Shown piece after piece: positions 9,401 to 18,182 of a stretch of DNA of 64,000 bases. The position numbers were made by a program, and so were the translations under genes. The stretch spans positions 219,593-283,592 of the forward strand of contig JAJNNY010000049.1 of NCBI GenBank assembly GCA_022453515.1, written 5' to 3'. A model generated the notes under the pieces. It had not been told where the DNA came from, made no database searches, and saw nothing but the letters and a program-made list of their open reading frames with translations. The DNA comes from Astrocystis sublimbata (lineage: Eukaryota; Ascomycota; Sordariomycetes; Xylariales; Xylariaceae). Within the stretch, counting starts at the first letter, position 1. Each line of letters starts with the position of its first letter.

Positions 9401-11612
9401 GTATAGATTCCTTGAGCGTGTAGCGCGGCTCATTGATATCAACGACGAGGGTGGACACATGACGCGTACTCACATTGCCGTACCACGAAAGACAAGTGAT
9501 GCCATTCTGCAGGAACTCTTATCCGCATACCCAGAATGGAGCGCGACGAGCCGTCTTACTCATTACGCTGGCAAGCATCTGGCACAGGTTCTCTCAGGCA
9601 AGACCGACGGCATTCAGGTGCTCTTCGGGGCTGCCGAGGGCCGCGAACTGGTGCGAGCCTTGTACTGTGACCATACCTTCAATCGCATGAACTACGGTCA
9701 GATGCGCGACGTCATTGGCGGAATCGTCGAACGCGCTAGAGAGAGCGGGCAGTCTGGGAAAACCCTCAAGATCTTAGAGATGGGTGGAGGAATAGGTGGG
9801 ACAACGCATATACTCGTGCCATTCCTGGCATTGCTTGATCTCCCTGTTGAGTATACGTTTACAGATTTGGCCCCTTCCTTGGTGGCAAACATGCGGCGAA
9901 AGCTGGGAGGCCAGAATCCCTTCATGAGGTTCGCTGTACACGATATTGAGAAGCCCCCGTCGGACGAACTGAAAGGCCACCACATCATCATCGCCAGCAA
10001 CGCCGTCCATGCCACGCACGACTTAGTAGCCTCGACGTCCAACATACATCAGGCCCTACGACCCGACGGCTTTTTGATGATGCTGGAGATGACCGAGGCA
10101 CTTCCATTCATAGACATCGTCTTCGGGTTGCTGAAAGGATGGTCTTTGTTCAATGATGGACGTGAACATGCTGTTGTTCCGCCAGAACGTTGGGAGCGCG
10201 ATCTGCACACCGCTGGCTACGGGCACGTCGACTGGACAGACGGGGTGCTCCCCGAGCAAGCAATCCAGAAGGTGATTATTGCGCTAGCATCTGGATCTCA
10301 ACATGAGCGTCTGCCCAAGCCAGTCCGGGAGTCCTCGTTACGCCACGCGGAAACGATTCAGGAGTTCAACATAGCACGTGAGGTTGAGGCGGAGCGTCTT
10401 CTGGCCAAATATACGGCCGACTGGTCGAATATCGAGGAGAACGGTCTAAGCGAGAGCAAGGCTAGTATTGCGTCGACGGGAGCTGTGATAGTGATCACAG
10501 GTGCCACAGGTAGCCTCGGCTCACATCTGGTACAGGCTTTCGCCGCCAATCCCAGCGTTGCTACAGTAGTATGCATCAACCGCCGCGTCAACAACAGCGA
10601 CGCCGACGAGCGGCAGGACGAGGCGTTCACGTTGCGAGGCATCGTGATGGCTCCGATCGCGCGGGCTAAGCTACGGGTCGTCGAAACAGACACGTCCAAG
10701 TCGCGACTAGGCCTCTCCGAGTCGGTATATGCATGGCTGGTGCAGCACGGGACGCACATCGTGCACAACGCCTGGCCCATGAGCGGGACGCGGCCGCTCG
10801 ACAGCTTCGAGCCGCAGTTCCAGACCCTGCGCAATCTCATCGACCTTGCGCGGGAAATGGCCACTCGCGACACCTGCCCCGCGCGCGTCCAATTCCAGCT
10901 GGTCTCGTCGATTGGGGTCGTCGGCCACGCGGGGGAGGCGTGCGTACAGGAGCGACGCGTGCCCTTGTCGGCCGCGCTCCCTGTCGGATACTGCGCCGCT
11001 AAGTGGGTGTGCGAGCGCATGCTTGACGAGACGTTGCACAAGTGCCCAGCGCAATTCCGAGCCATGGTCGTCCGCCCTGGGCAGATCGCGGGCTCATCCA
11101 CCAGCGGCTTCTGGAACCCGGCCGAGCATTTCGCTTTCGTGGTCAAGTCCTCGCAGACCCTGCGCGCGTGGCCGGATCTCGACGGCATCTTGCAATGGAT
11201 CCCAGTGGATGACGTCGCAGCCACCATGGTAGATCTGATGCATCTTGGGAATCCGACGCCGCCCGATGCGTACGCTGTCTATCACATCGGCAACCCCGTA
11301 GGTCAGCCCTGGAAGGCCATGTCGCCGGTGCTGGCTGGTGCTCTTGGCATACCGGACCATCGCATAATCCCTTTCCAGGACTGGATTCGATTAGTGCGCA
11401 GAGCACCGCTCAATGTTGAGGATGAAAATCCCGCTGCTAAACTGGTTGATTGGTTGAGTGACAACTTTGAGCACATGGCGTGCGGAGGGCTGATCTTGGA
11501 TACAACCAGAGCTCAGGCGCACTCCACGACATTGGCTAATGTCGGGCCGGTGAGTGAGCAATTGGCTCGGCAGTTCGTGGTATCTTGGACCAAGATGGGC
11601 TTCTTGAACTAA
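3438..11612 (+). CDS. Non-reducing polyketide synthase, SAT-KS-AT-PT-ACP-CMeT-R
   Basis: Single-exon iterative type I PKS of 2724 aa. The open frame starts at a TTG (3432); the first ATG is 3438. Domains by visible motifs: SAT with GFCIG (Cys about 159); KS from about 448 with DTACSS (Cys 625), EAHGTGT (His 760) and HIGHTEG; AT with GHSFGE (Ser 1075); PT with SGHLIAQ (His 1427) and a downstream SDCFGQ Asp (1616); one ACP with GIDSL (Ser 1806); C-methyltransferase with LEMGGGIGG near 2114; and a C-terminal reductase with TGATGSLGS near 2353 and YCAAK (Tyr 2518). No thioesterase. Known for this architecture: a C-methylated aromatic polyketide released by NADPH as an aldehyde (methylorcinaldehyde, citrinin and azaphilone precursors). 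With the upstream monooxygenase this predicts a dearomatised aryl aldehyde. Chain length and starter cannot be read from sequence. No reading-frame damage is seen. Confidence 0.95.
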   Translation: MDHETNGSRHAQAAERTLFVFGSQVLSPTTQSITKLLRPLSTTATSPWVLDAVSGLPKYWDALTKKIPEVAGAISGEGLLADLEQWLWHGLPDDGRQVANLPNIILTPLVIISQLTQYWHYLESQGKKAGKTTTDLQKDVVAKDKDGRQGAQAETLGFCIGLLSSFAVASSGNAHEFERYAAVAVRLAMIIGALADAQESRSRGIGQGRSVAYATAWRTPTQGEEMLRIIEGLSPEAYVSVLFDEDRATVTTSKRKAPLLVKRLRVAGVTVVETGLHARVHNPNPNILPYKDALVELCRDVDGLQFPDATDLSLQTYSNAGGDNVTVRRDAGRMHEIALRAVLIQQCSWYGTFSSVVDAKDTENVSKIVLFGPEQCIPPSLTRILGHRLVNFSVLDADEKSPPTARDTAPKLKPASMMLPEYPRNSTVSSHPEPPPSANDMSAMDEDAIAVIGMSIKVAGADDINEFAQMLQTGESQHSEISPDWIQRDTLFRNTPQQKLYANLIRDIDAFDHKFFKRSPRESASMDPQQRLFLQAAYQAVEQSGYFAEASTSTSTSSISGTAHSRDKACIGVYVGSCAGDYERHTACHEPNAYSATGVMRSFVAGKVAHHFGWTGPAMVFDTACSSSAVAIHTACRAIKSGECTAALAGGISTLTNILHFQDLSAASFLSPTGQCKPFDDTADGYCRAEGIACVFLKKLSDAVADGNMVLACIAGTAVHQNQNCTPLFVPNSPSLSRLFQHVMQEAKVKPTDISLVEAHGTGTPVGDPAEYESIRMALGGPMREEVLPIGSVKGHIGHTEGASGVIALIKIITLMQGGFLPKQAGFSKISRHINVRPDDKMEIVTLQRPWTAARKIALLNNYGASGSNASMIVAQSPFGNPGVAGASSIRAGNANRFPFWITGMDARSIASYSTKLSSFLQTVQQKDTALADLSFHMSRQSNRGLSKGLIFSCRSIPELTQALNETASDDGSQAMTAKPERPVILCFGPQVSTYVGLDRKLYDSTAILRHHLGKCNKVIMSLELNSIFPDVFSQEPVRDTVKLQTMLFAMQYASAKSWMDCGLVSKVVAVVGHSFGEITALCVAGVLSLEDTVRLIAGRAKLVQDREIWGSDAGAMIVVEADGALVHDLLADENAKCHDPAVCPASIASYNGPRSYTLAGSTSAIDVAVEMLKGTAKYASIKSKRLNVTNAFHSGLVEPFMQELQQIGESLNFNDANIPVERATETRSTERLTARFVPDHMRKPVFFSHAIQRLSDEYPKAIFLEAGSNSTITVMASRAVAMNAADMHHFQAVNLSVEKGIDGLTDATVALWRQGLRVSFWGHHPLQAQEYRPLILPPYQFEKGRHWLEIKSPREAIEKAAAALVGQRSESASAGATEDIENTKATSLFTLIESHEMGVAKKKEELCFRFRINTNSEKYNKFVSGHLIAQTAPVCPATLEVDIAIEALFSLRLEWKAAGLVPVVHDLVKHVPLCFDPSREVLIEFTPAGSSDMRWNWAMISARVNDKGKSGRQVHAEASIYMREPTDPAYVQEFARFERLVSHNRCKALLNPDLMNSDDIEILQGRNIYRAFSEVVDYGEVYRGVKCVVGHREESAGRVHKQHRGDTWLDVPLSDCFGQVGGIWVNLMTDCGPDEMYIATACEMLMRSHRATVVLAGKGHGPDVWHVFARHTRQSDKEYTTDVFVFDAVTGALAEVMLGIQYARVAKASMGKMLSKLTTDASFLKMKPVVTSPSASNKIDTVTAGDLVGMNGIQSCEKDKKTPNEAPISRPDITNNVRSLLASVSGIEAGEITLDSELPDLGIDSLMGIELAREIGGMFRCEFDPGQLTDAFTVRELIAIIANTVLGVDQGGIGTGASASVHSADTVSNDESIDEIASSSGHREVVPTPASSSNGTSRISTGCDLNLSQSDILKSFGAVKLRSDELIRDAKLDNMDKVVLAATNRLCTALIVEALDQLGLYLQAAAPGDALSRVKIIPQHQRLGEFVYRFLERVARLIDINDEGGHMTRTHIAVPRKTSDAILQELLSAYPEWSATSRLTHYAGKHLAQVLSGKTDGIQVLFGAAEGRELVRALYCDHTFNRMNYGQMRDVIGGIVERARESGQSGKTLKILEMGGGIGGTTHILVPFLALLDLPVEYTFTDLAPSLVANMRRKLGGQNPFMRFAVHDIEKPPSDELKGHHIIIASNAVHATHDLVASTSNIHQALRPDGFLMMLEMTEALPFIDIVFGLLKGWSLFNDGREHAVVPPERWERDLHTAGYGHVDWTDGVLPEQAIQKVIIALASGSQHERLPKPVRESSLRHAETIQEFNIAREVEAERLLAKYTADWSNIEENGLSESKASIASTGAVIVITGATGSLGSHLVQAFAANPSVATVVCINRRVNNSDADERQDEAFTLRGIVMAPIARAKLRVVETDTSKSRLGLSESVYAWLVQHGTHIVHNAWPMSGTRPLDSFEPQFQTLRNLIDLAREMATRDTCPARVQFQLVSSIGVVGHAGEACVQERRVPLSAALPVGYCAAKWVCERMLDETLHKCPAQFRAMVVRPGQIAGSSTSGFWNPAEHFAFVVKSSQTLRAWPDLDGILQWIPVDDVAATMVDLMHLGNPTPPDAYAVYHIGNPVGQPWKAMSPVLAGALGIPDHRIIPFQDWIRLVRRAPLNVEDENPAAKLVDWLSDNFEHMACGGLILDTTRAQAHSTTLANVGPVSEQLARQFVVSWTKMGFLN

Positions 11613-12076
11613 CGCTGGTGATGTTCAAGACAGCTCTGTAGTCGTTATGGACTTAGAGAGAGAATTGATGTACCGCATTTGTCGTCGCTAGCAAACGCCT
11701 CCAGATTTAGACGGTCCAAATTTAATTGGGACGGTCGGGTGCCCTGGCTAGTCTGGCTCTGTATTAGTAAATATATAGTTATAAACACTATAAGTAAGCT
11801 TGTTAGGTGCTTAAAGTAGACCTAGGGGTCCGTGCCCTGTCAAGATACAGCCCTTATTGCATACTAGGTAGGATATCTATTCTTATAGTCACTACATGGT
11901 TATATCTCTTTTATGAATGAGCCATGGCGGGGATAAATAACTTGTTATCGATGTAAGGAGTGTATTCGGTAGAAACAACAAAACCCCCGATAAAATAAGC
12001 AAACTAATTTCAGTGTCTCCATGTTGAATGGTTGACTCCCTTGCTGTAAAATTCCCAATGGTCGAACATCGAAGTT
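11613..12076. other. Intergenic, convergent PKS and kinase-HET ends
   Basis: 464 bp between two 3' ends. Moderately AT-rich, with a stretch of TA-rich sequence at about 11760-11800. No coding or RNA gene recognised. Confidence 0.4.
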
Positions 12077-15000
12077 TCAATGAATGCAAATCCGTTGTCG
12101 CTGGGAACCAATGCACCTTCCAGGTAAATACCCAGCCCCAACCCGTTCGTAGATCCTGAGCCCGCTCCCGTCCTTTCGATTTGTTGTCGCCACGACAAGC
12201 AGATAATGCATTCTGTCTCTCACTTCCAGCCTCTTCGCCCCTTTCTTCACCCCCAAAACTACGCATTGTGCCGCGGGCTGTTGAGCACCCAACGGATCAT
12301 CAAGGATGATTTCTCCATCTCCATCGAGAACGGCTTTTGCTGCGTCATAGTCGCAAGCTTCAGCAACAAGTGCTGCTTTCTCTATCGAATTGTCATTGGG
12401 TGGTTTAAGATCGCCAGTGCCGTCAATAAAGTCTGACGACCAAGGCGAGCTTAGCTTGCTCCAGTCCACGCCCCCAAATGGCGGGCTGATGTAATCAATC
12501 CCCCCAGCGCGCGCCATCCATGACCAAGAAGGGACTGAGCGGATGGGGTGATCGGTGGGAAATGGAATCCGTGTCATCTCTTTTACTTCATTGTCTCGGC
12601 GCCAGAGTAGACTTCGCCTCAAAAGCCCGCCGGTGGAACCAGCTTTGGTACTGCCATCATCAAGAATGCCATAAGCGCCTTCGGCGTTGAGGCCCTTGAG
12701 AATCTGAGATTGCAGGCCGTCAATCGCCATTGTTCGATCCCAGATTTCAGTAAGACCAAGCCAAGAATACTTCTTGAAAAGGTCTTGATAACGGAGAATC
12801 CGCTCTCCCGGGTCAGCTCGCATGATAACTTCGGGAAAATTGGGATCTCCAAGGAAGCTAGCAACCTCACTAGCACGTGCCGGTGGTCAGCGCCTACAAA
12901 TAGAGGATGGTAACCAGCATCAAAATACTTACTTCTCCAATTTTGCCATCGTTTCGCATTGGACCCCATTGCCGCATTCGAAATACGTTTGGCTGTCGGT
13001 GAAATATATGGTTCGCCGAGCTAAGGCATGCTCCTGGAGGACCCAACCTCTTTGGTTCAAAGAACCCTGCAGAACATGATGATCGAAATCGTCTATGTTC
13101 TCACAAACATAAAAAGGTGCTCTTGATTTCCCCTGCTTCAAGACTACTGTCTCTCTCGGGTTGCGCGGTTTGAGAAACCCAGCGTAATGGCCAGGAGATC
13201 GGCTTGGGGCCAGAACACAATATGCGCCCCTATACACTTGCTCCATACGTTTGGCCTCGTGATTGAAGTCGCCGCCAGGTCCTTGTACAATACAGATAGA
13301 GTCGATCCAAACGTATTGTCGACCCAGCTCACGAGTTACAATAACGGCATCTTTGAATGTGGCGGGCAATGAGTGAAAGTCCATCCCATCGATATGATCA
13401 CGTATTGTTTCTGTTGTGGTGCAGAACTGCTTGTCGGTGCCCCACTGATGAGACAAGGCAGTCCATTCAAGGTTGTCGCCAGGACGAGTCGTGCGCAAAT
13501 AGACCTTCTGATCTCCTTGCTTGCCCACATATATCAACCGTGTTGGAAGACTTCTGGATGACGAAAAGCCGGTAGCACTACTTGCGCCCGCGACCGACGA
13601 AGATGCGCGGCAGGTAGTATCCTTGTGCTTATGGTTGCAGTTCTCTAGCCAACATCTAAGGATCTCGAAGTATGCGTCACTGTAACCGTCCACGAGGCCG
13701 GGAAACCCAATCTGAATTTCATGATTGATCCCGGTGTCTAGTCCTATGATCACGTATTAGCTGCCCTAGAACAAGAAACTGCCATACACCTATGGGATTC
13801 AACTTACCCAAGCTCCTGTAAACCGACAATATCGAAGGCTCCTCTCCATTCACTTTGATTGATGAACCAGACCTCTGGATTGTAATTGTTGAATCGGAGG
13901 GAACGTTGTATCTTTTGACCACGGTGGCATAGATCAACCGACACAAGGCGCACTCGCCAGAGTGCTGCTGCAAATGTTGTGGCATGTAGACGACCTCAGA
14001 AACCGGGTCCCAAATTCGACCCTGAAAATCTCTACAACTTTCGCATAGCTCGTGTGGCAACGGGATCTTGGGTAGTAACATTGACTGTCTGTCAATGGAC
14101 TCGAGCAGGCGTTTCGCGAAATCGTTATCAGGAAGAACATTCCATTCGTCAGATATCTTGGGTCATGATACTTAGTATCACTAGATCTTGTCCGTGGATT
14201 AAAGAAATTTGAATCAAGACAAAACGTACCTTCTAAAGAGAGTTAATCACTGTATTGTCGATGCGTTGTTAAATTGAGTAAAACCAATTACTTACAGCCT
14301 GGAGTGCATTGATAGTCAGCCATCAGAAAAAAGTATTTGTCCAAGAGTGTTAGCGATGCTTACGTGCTAATAACCGTCAGTGTCGTTTCGCTTAGTGAGA
14401 TATTCCGATCGAAAAACACTGTAGGCTTACTCCCTATTTCAACCAGGTTGCATGTAAGTCATTCTTGACTTTCCAGAAGTTGACATCATAACAGCGCTAT
14501 ATTATAACATCCGAAACAGTGGACTTACATACTTCAGAGTGTTAAAACGAAACGTTTTGAGTGCATGACTGGTTTTATTTACTTACATCCTACAACTCAC
14601 AACACACATAGAGGATCAGCGCCCTATCCATTGATGACGCTATGATGAAAATACCCACAATCTATTAGACGCAGGATATTAGTAAATGCGATGTGGTCGG
14701 GGCATTAGTTAGTAAGATCAGTTGAGATGAGACGACTACTTACAAGCTCCGTGGAAGCAAGAGACAGCGATCCCAAAGATAGGGACTCGAGACGTTGACG
14801 GATGTCGTCAACATTTGGCCCTTTCGACGACTTGGGCGTACCTGCGAGCCAATAGCTTTCCCTTTCCGTGTCATCATCCTCATCCTCATCTATTATAAGG
14901 GTCATTCGGTCTAAGATCTCGTCAGCACGTGCACGTTCTTTTCCAGATGTTAGTAGCTTAGGCTGGAGGGTTTTCTGATTCGCAAGTGAATCTCCTGATT

Positions 15001-16766
15001 CATCTTCGATCACGATTGATGGCAGTCCATGCGAGGGCGGAAAGTCAACCTTGGGGATTCGTGGACCATTGATGATCTTGGTGATGGAGCTATCGCGTTC
15101 GAAGGGCAGAGTATTGTCCTGAGTCAAGTCCGCATGTGTCCCTAGTCGTTGCGGTAACTTGACTACTAGAAGTTGATCTCTGATGAGCTCGAGCAGATCA
15201 CCCAGTGCAGTACTCCCCGGAGCACAGATGGGGTCTTCAGCCATGTGCTTGATCCACTCGACTGCAACATCGTGAACTCTCGCCTCTGGCTTCCCGATCT
15301 CGTTCTCCTTGATGACGTAAAATCTCGAGTTGTCTAAGTCCTTGTACTCAAGTCCTTTGTTGAAGCGGTTGAGCTCATCCGGACCATACATCAGCCAAAC
15401 CATAAACTCAAGAGTGATGCAACCCAGTGCCCAGATGTCGTACAGACGTGATCTCCTCTTTCCAGACTGGTCCGGCACTAACAGACTGGTGCCCTGAGTG
15501 TAAGCCTCTTCTGGAGGTTCGTATCTCCGCGTACCCCATTTGGTCGTAGTTCTTCTACTTCGCATTTCCGTGACTTTGTAATGTTGCTTTGCAAGCCCCC
15601 AATCCCCGATTTTCAAAACGCCCATACTATGGCCATTCTCGTCTTTGAACCATAGTATGTTCTCGGGTTTTAGATCTCCATGACGGAAGTTAGGACCAGA
15701 CTCGGGGTTATGGGCTTTGTTGATTGCCTTGACAAGTCCGTAGACCTGGTACATGGTATCCTTTACCAACTGAGTCGTCAAGGCCGGTCTCCTGAAGCTT
15801 TTCCACAGGTGTCGCAAGTTCCCACCACTAGCCCACTCAAGCATGAGATAGTGGTTTTCAGATCCTGGACGACCTCGCCGAAACGCCTTATAGAACTCGA
15901 CGATATGAGGCTGCTTGAGGTGATTCATTTTCCTTAGTGCGTCGGCTTCACGACCCCAAATGTTCAAAACGTTCTGTCGATCATCCTTGTTCCTCACTGC
16001 AAGTTCTTTGATAGCGACAAACTTGGGACATTGGAATTGCTGCGAAAATCAAGTTATTATGTATCAAAATATAAACGAACAACGACACAAGCTAGTTTGA
16101 TTCACTTACTGCATCACCGGGTTTGATGAGGTGAGACTTATAGATCTCGTACTTGGTGACCTGACCAAAGTTTCCACTGTCACTGTCGGAGTACTTCTTC
16201 GTGAACGGTAGCACACAAAGATCTTCGAGGTTTGCGGGGGATTGACTAATATCGAACACAGGAGTAAGAAACAGCCATTGTTTCTTACAGAACTCGCCTA
16301 TTCTGCGAGAATCCCATATTTGGGTATCCCCTTCGCTGGGCGAGGGAAACCCCAGGTCTTCATCGTATTCGAAGTCTTCAGTTTCATCCTCGTCTTGAGG
16401 CTGGGACTGGGGGGATCCCACGCCTCTCTGAAAAAATGTATCCATCCCGACTGGTAGTGTACTATCAGAGATACCAGCGTTCACGAGTTGCTGTATCCCC
16501 AATCGTAAATCCTCGTCCTCCAGCCAAGACATAACAGCTGCAGCAAAGGTTTTCCTGAAATTCCCTTCCAAAATTGATTGTGCCAGGGAACGTGCTGTTA
16601 GGATCTCTTCCTTGGGAATTCGCTTCCTCCCTTGAAATGCTCGCATTATACTTATCTCGGTAATGAGGGTATCAATGACACCCTCCGGTAAGAATTCAGA
16701 CGGTCGCTGATCAAACTCACTCTCAACAAGCGCATTTTGGATCCTAGTGAAGAGTTGGCTAGACAT
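12077..16766 (-). CDS. Protein kinase-HET fusion protein with a chain of microexons (proposed gene model)
   Basis: Proposed 1308-aa protein. Exons: 16766-16110, 16039-14744, seven 3-nt exons (see 14157-14743), 14156-13808, 13743-12933 and 12869-12077; every junction keeps phase. The N-terminal 219 aa resemble the other kinase's N-terminus. Kinase domain: VAIK (Lys 230), HGDLKPENILWF (341 Asp; HGD instead of HRD), DWG (365, in place of DFG), YEPPE and DIWALG. A Ser/Asp-rich tail follows. The HET part begins ISDEWN at 659 and carries CESC, then the HET motifs WTALSHQWG (about 870), VWIDSICI (about 925) and RGWVLQE (about 1006). In family terms, HET domains mediate incompatibility and cell-death reactions in moulds; kinase-HET combinations occur in fungi. 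Alternative: two genes, a 663-aa kinase (stop at 14705) and a 625-aa HET protein starting at ATG 14081. The fusion is favoured because 25 codons upstream of that ATG are open and look protein-like. Confidence 0.75.
14157..14743 (-). other. Tandem array of seven 3-nt microexons separated by eight short introns
   Basis: Read on the minus strand, AG|NNN|GT recurs seven times: ATT 14661-14659, GAT 14589-14587, TAT 14531-14529, GGA 14433-14431, CAC 14366-14364, GCT 14298-14296 and AAG 14232-14230. Donors are GTAAGT or GTAAGC in most cases, GTGGGT after ATT and GTACGT after AAG. The intervening segments are 82, 69, 55, 95, 64, 65, 63 and 73 nt, all normal fungal intron sizes. Most carry a branch-like element (for example CTTACTAAC in the first, CTGAC, ATTAAC, TACTAAG). 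The chain starts after codon GAG-CTT of the kinase exon and ends at ATA-TCT of the HET exon, all in phase 0, encoding I-D-Y-G-H-A-K. The introns show no obvious similarity to each other. Splicing is inferred from sequence only. Confidence 0.65.
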
Positions 16767-18182
16767 GACATTGAAAACTTATTGAAAGTCGGATCTTGAA
16801 ATTGTGCAATAATGTGCTATCGAGAGATCGATGGTCTGCATTTAACTCACAAACCAATAATTGGGATCACAGCGCCCTTTAAATCACAAACCCTGTTCCA
16901 TATATGCAGCCACAATATGCGATATCTGCGGATAGCTACATGAATTTGGGGCCTACAAAGCAATACTTGAGGCAGGCTGTGGTGATGCACTGGCAAGGGT
17001 CCACTGGATGATACTGGGCGTTGCCTCAATCTCGTGCATGCCTGCCGCCACGAAGCTGAATCTTCAAAAGTACCCTCGGCTGACGATCGACAGTTATGCT
17101 GCGGTAGGCTTTCTTGGCACCCACTAGTCCCGCTACACCTCGCAGTCCTCACCACATTGTCGCTTTTCAGTTGGATGCCTATGCCTTTCGCACTCTTCGA
17201 TCTCATCCTGAAAGTGTCTGCGTATTAGCATTGAACTATATATACAAGATTCTGAACATAAAGTACCTTCGACAGGTCACGCGAGGCCCAGATATTGTAA
17301 GTGTTATGAACCATCTGCATATTTAGTAGAGGCTTTCAACCTGAGTGACCAGATAACATACGTGGACACTGAACGCTTTGGAGCCAAATGTAGATTTCAG
17401 TTTTTGCGCCAATTTGGCCGAGTCAATGTTGGTTACCGGAATGCTTTGCGGACCCCGTGAATTCCGTCTGGTTCGCGAAAAGGGGATATGCATTATGTCA
17501 TGTATTAATAGAGTGTTAATGCAATGATAGCTCGAGGTTTCTGTAAGTTGGGTTTGCTGTTCCTTGAAGGCGAGTTAAGACTATAGATATGAATTGCACG
17601 AAGCCTATATATCTCAGCAGTTTTTCCACTTCTTGGTTTCTCAAGGCGTGCCATGCCTGGCGTGGGCGCAAACCGGTCACGAGCTGAAACTTTCTACACA
17701 GCGCCACTGAAAAGTACATCCTTCGAGTCTTCGTGATTGGCCGTGCAAAAATAGAAACAGGTTCAAATCAGCCGCTGCACCTGACGGCTTCCACCTAGCG
17801 AAAAGGGCAAGATCGCCGATGTCGTGTGCAGGTGTTTACGCAAGTCCGACAATCCCGGCTCAACTGTGAGTCTGGGAGACGGCCATGGCGGATCTCTGCG
17901 TTAAGGTCGCATAGATGGCGTTTTTACCTTACCGGGAGGTCGGCGGCTAAGCAATGGCCCCCAAAGAACGGTCTATGGGCGTAGCAAATGGCCTCATTCC
18001 GAAAATACGCCTTGCTATATATGCCCACAGGCCTCGGCTTCATTGCTCGCCACCGAGGCCGTATTGTTTGTCACATAGTTGATTAAATCATTCATTCGTA
18101 ACCAAATACGGAACATACAGCTATCCGCCGCAGCAAGGCTTGCGAAGTTCCGAACTGATTGCTGTCCGCTTACAGATTTGCC
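16767..18182. promoter_or_regulatory. Intergenic region between two head-to-head kinase genes
   Basis: 1416 bp separating the starts of the kinase-HET gene (minus) and the second kinase (plus). It must hold both promoters. Only short shadow frames are present; I saw no motif, repeat or RNA gene I would defend. Confidence 0.4.

Noticed and set aside
14705..16766. Kinase as a complete 663-aa gene separate from HET
   Set aside because: Possible as an isoform, but a GTAAGT donor with a CTTACTAAC branch lies just before its last 12 codons and an in-phase chain leads into the HET exon, so the fusion is preferred.
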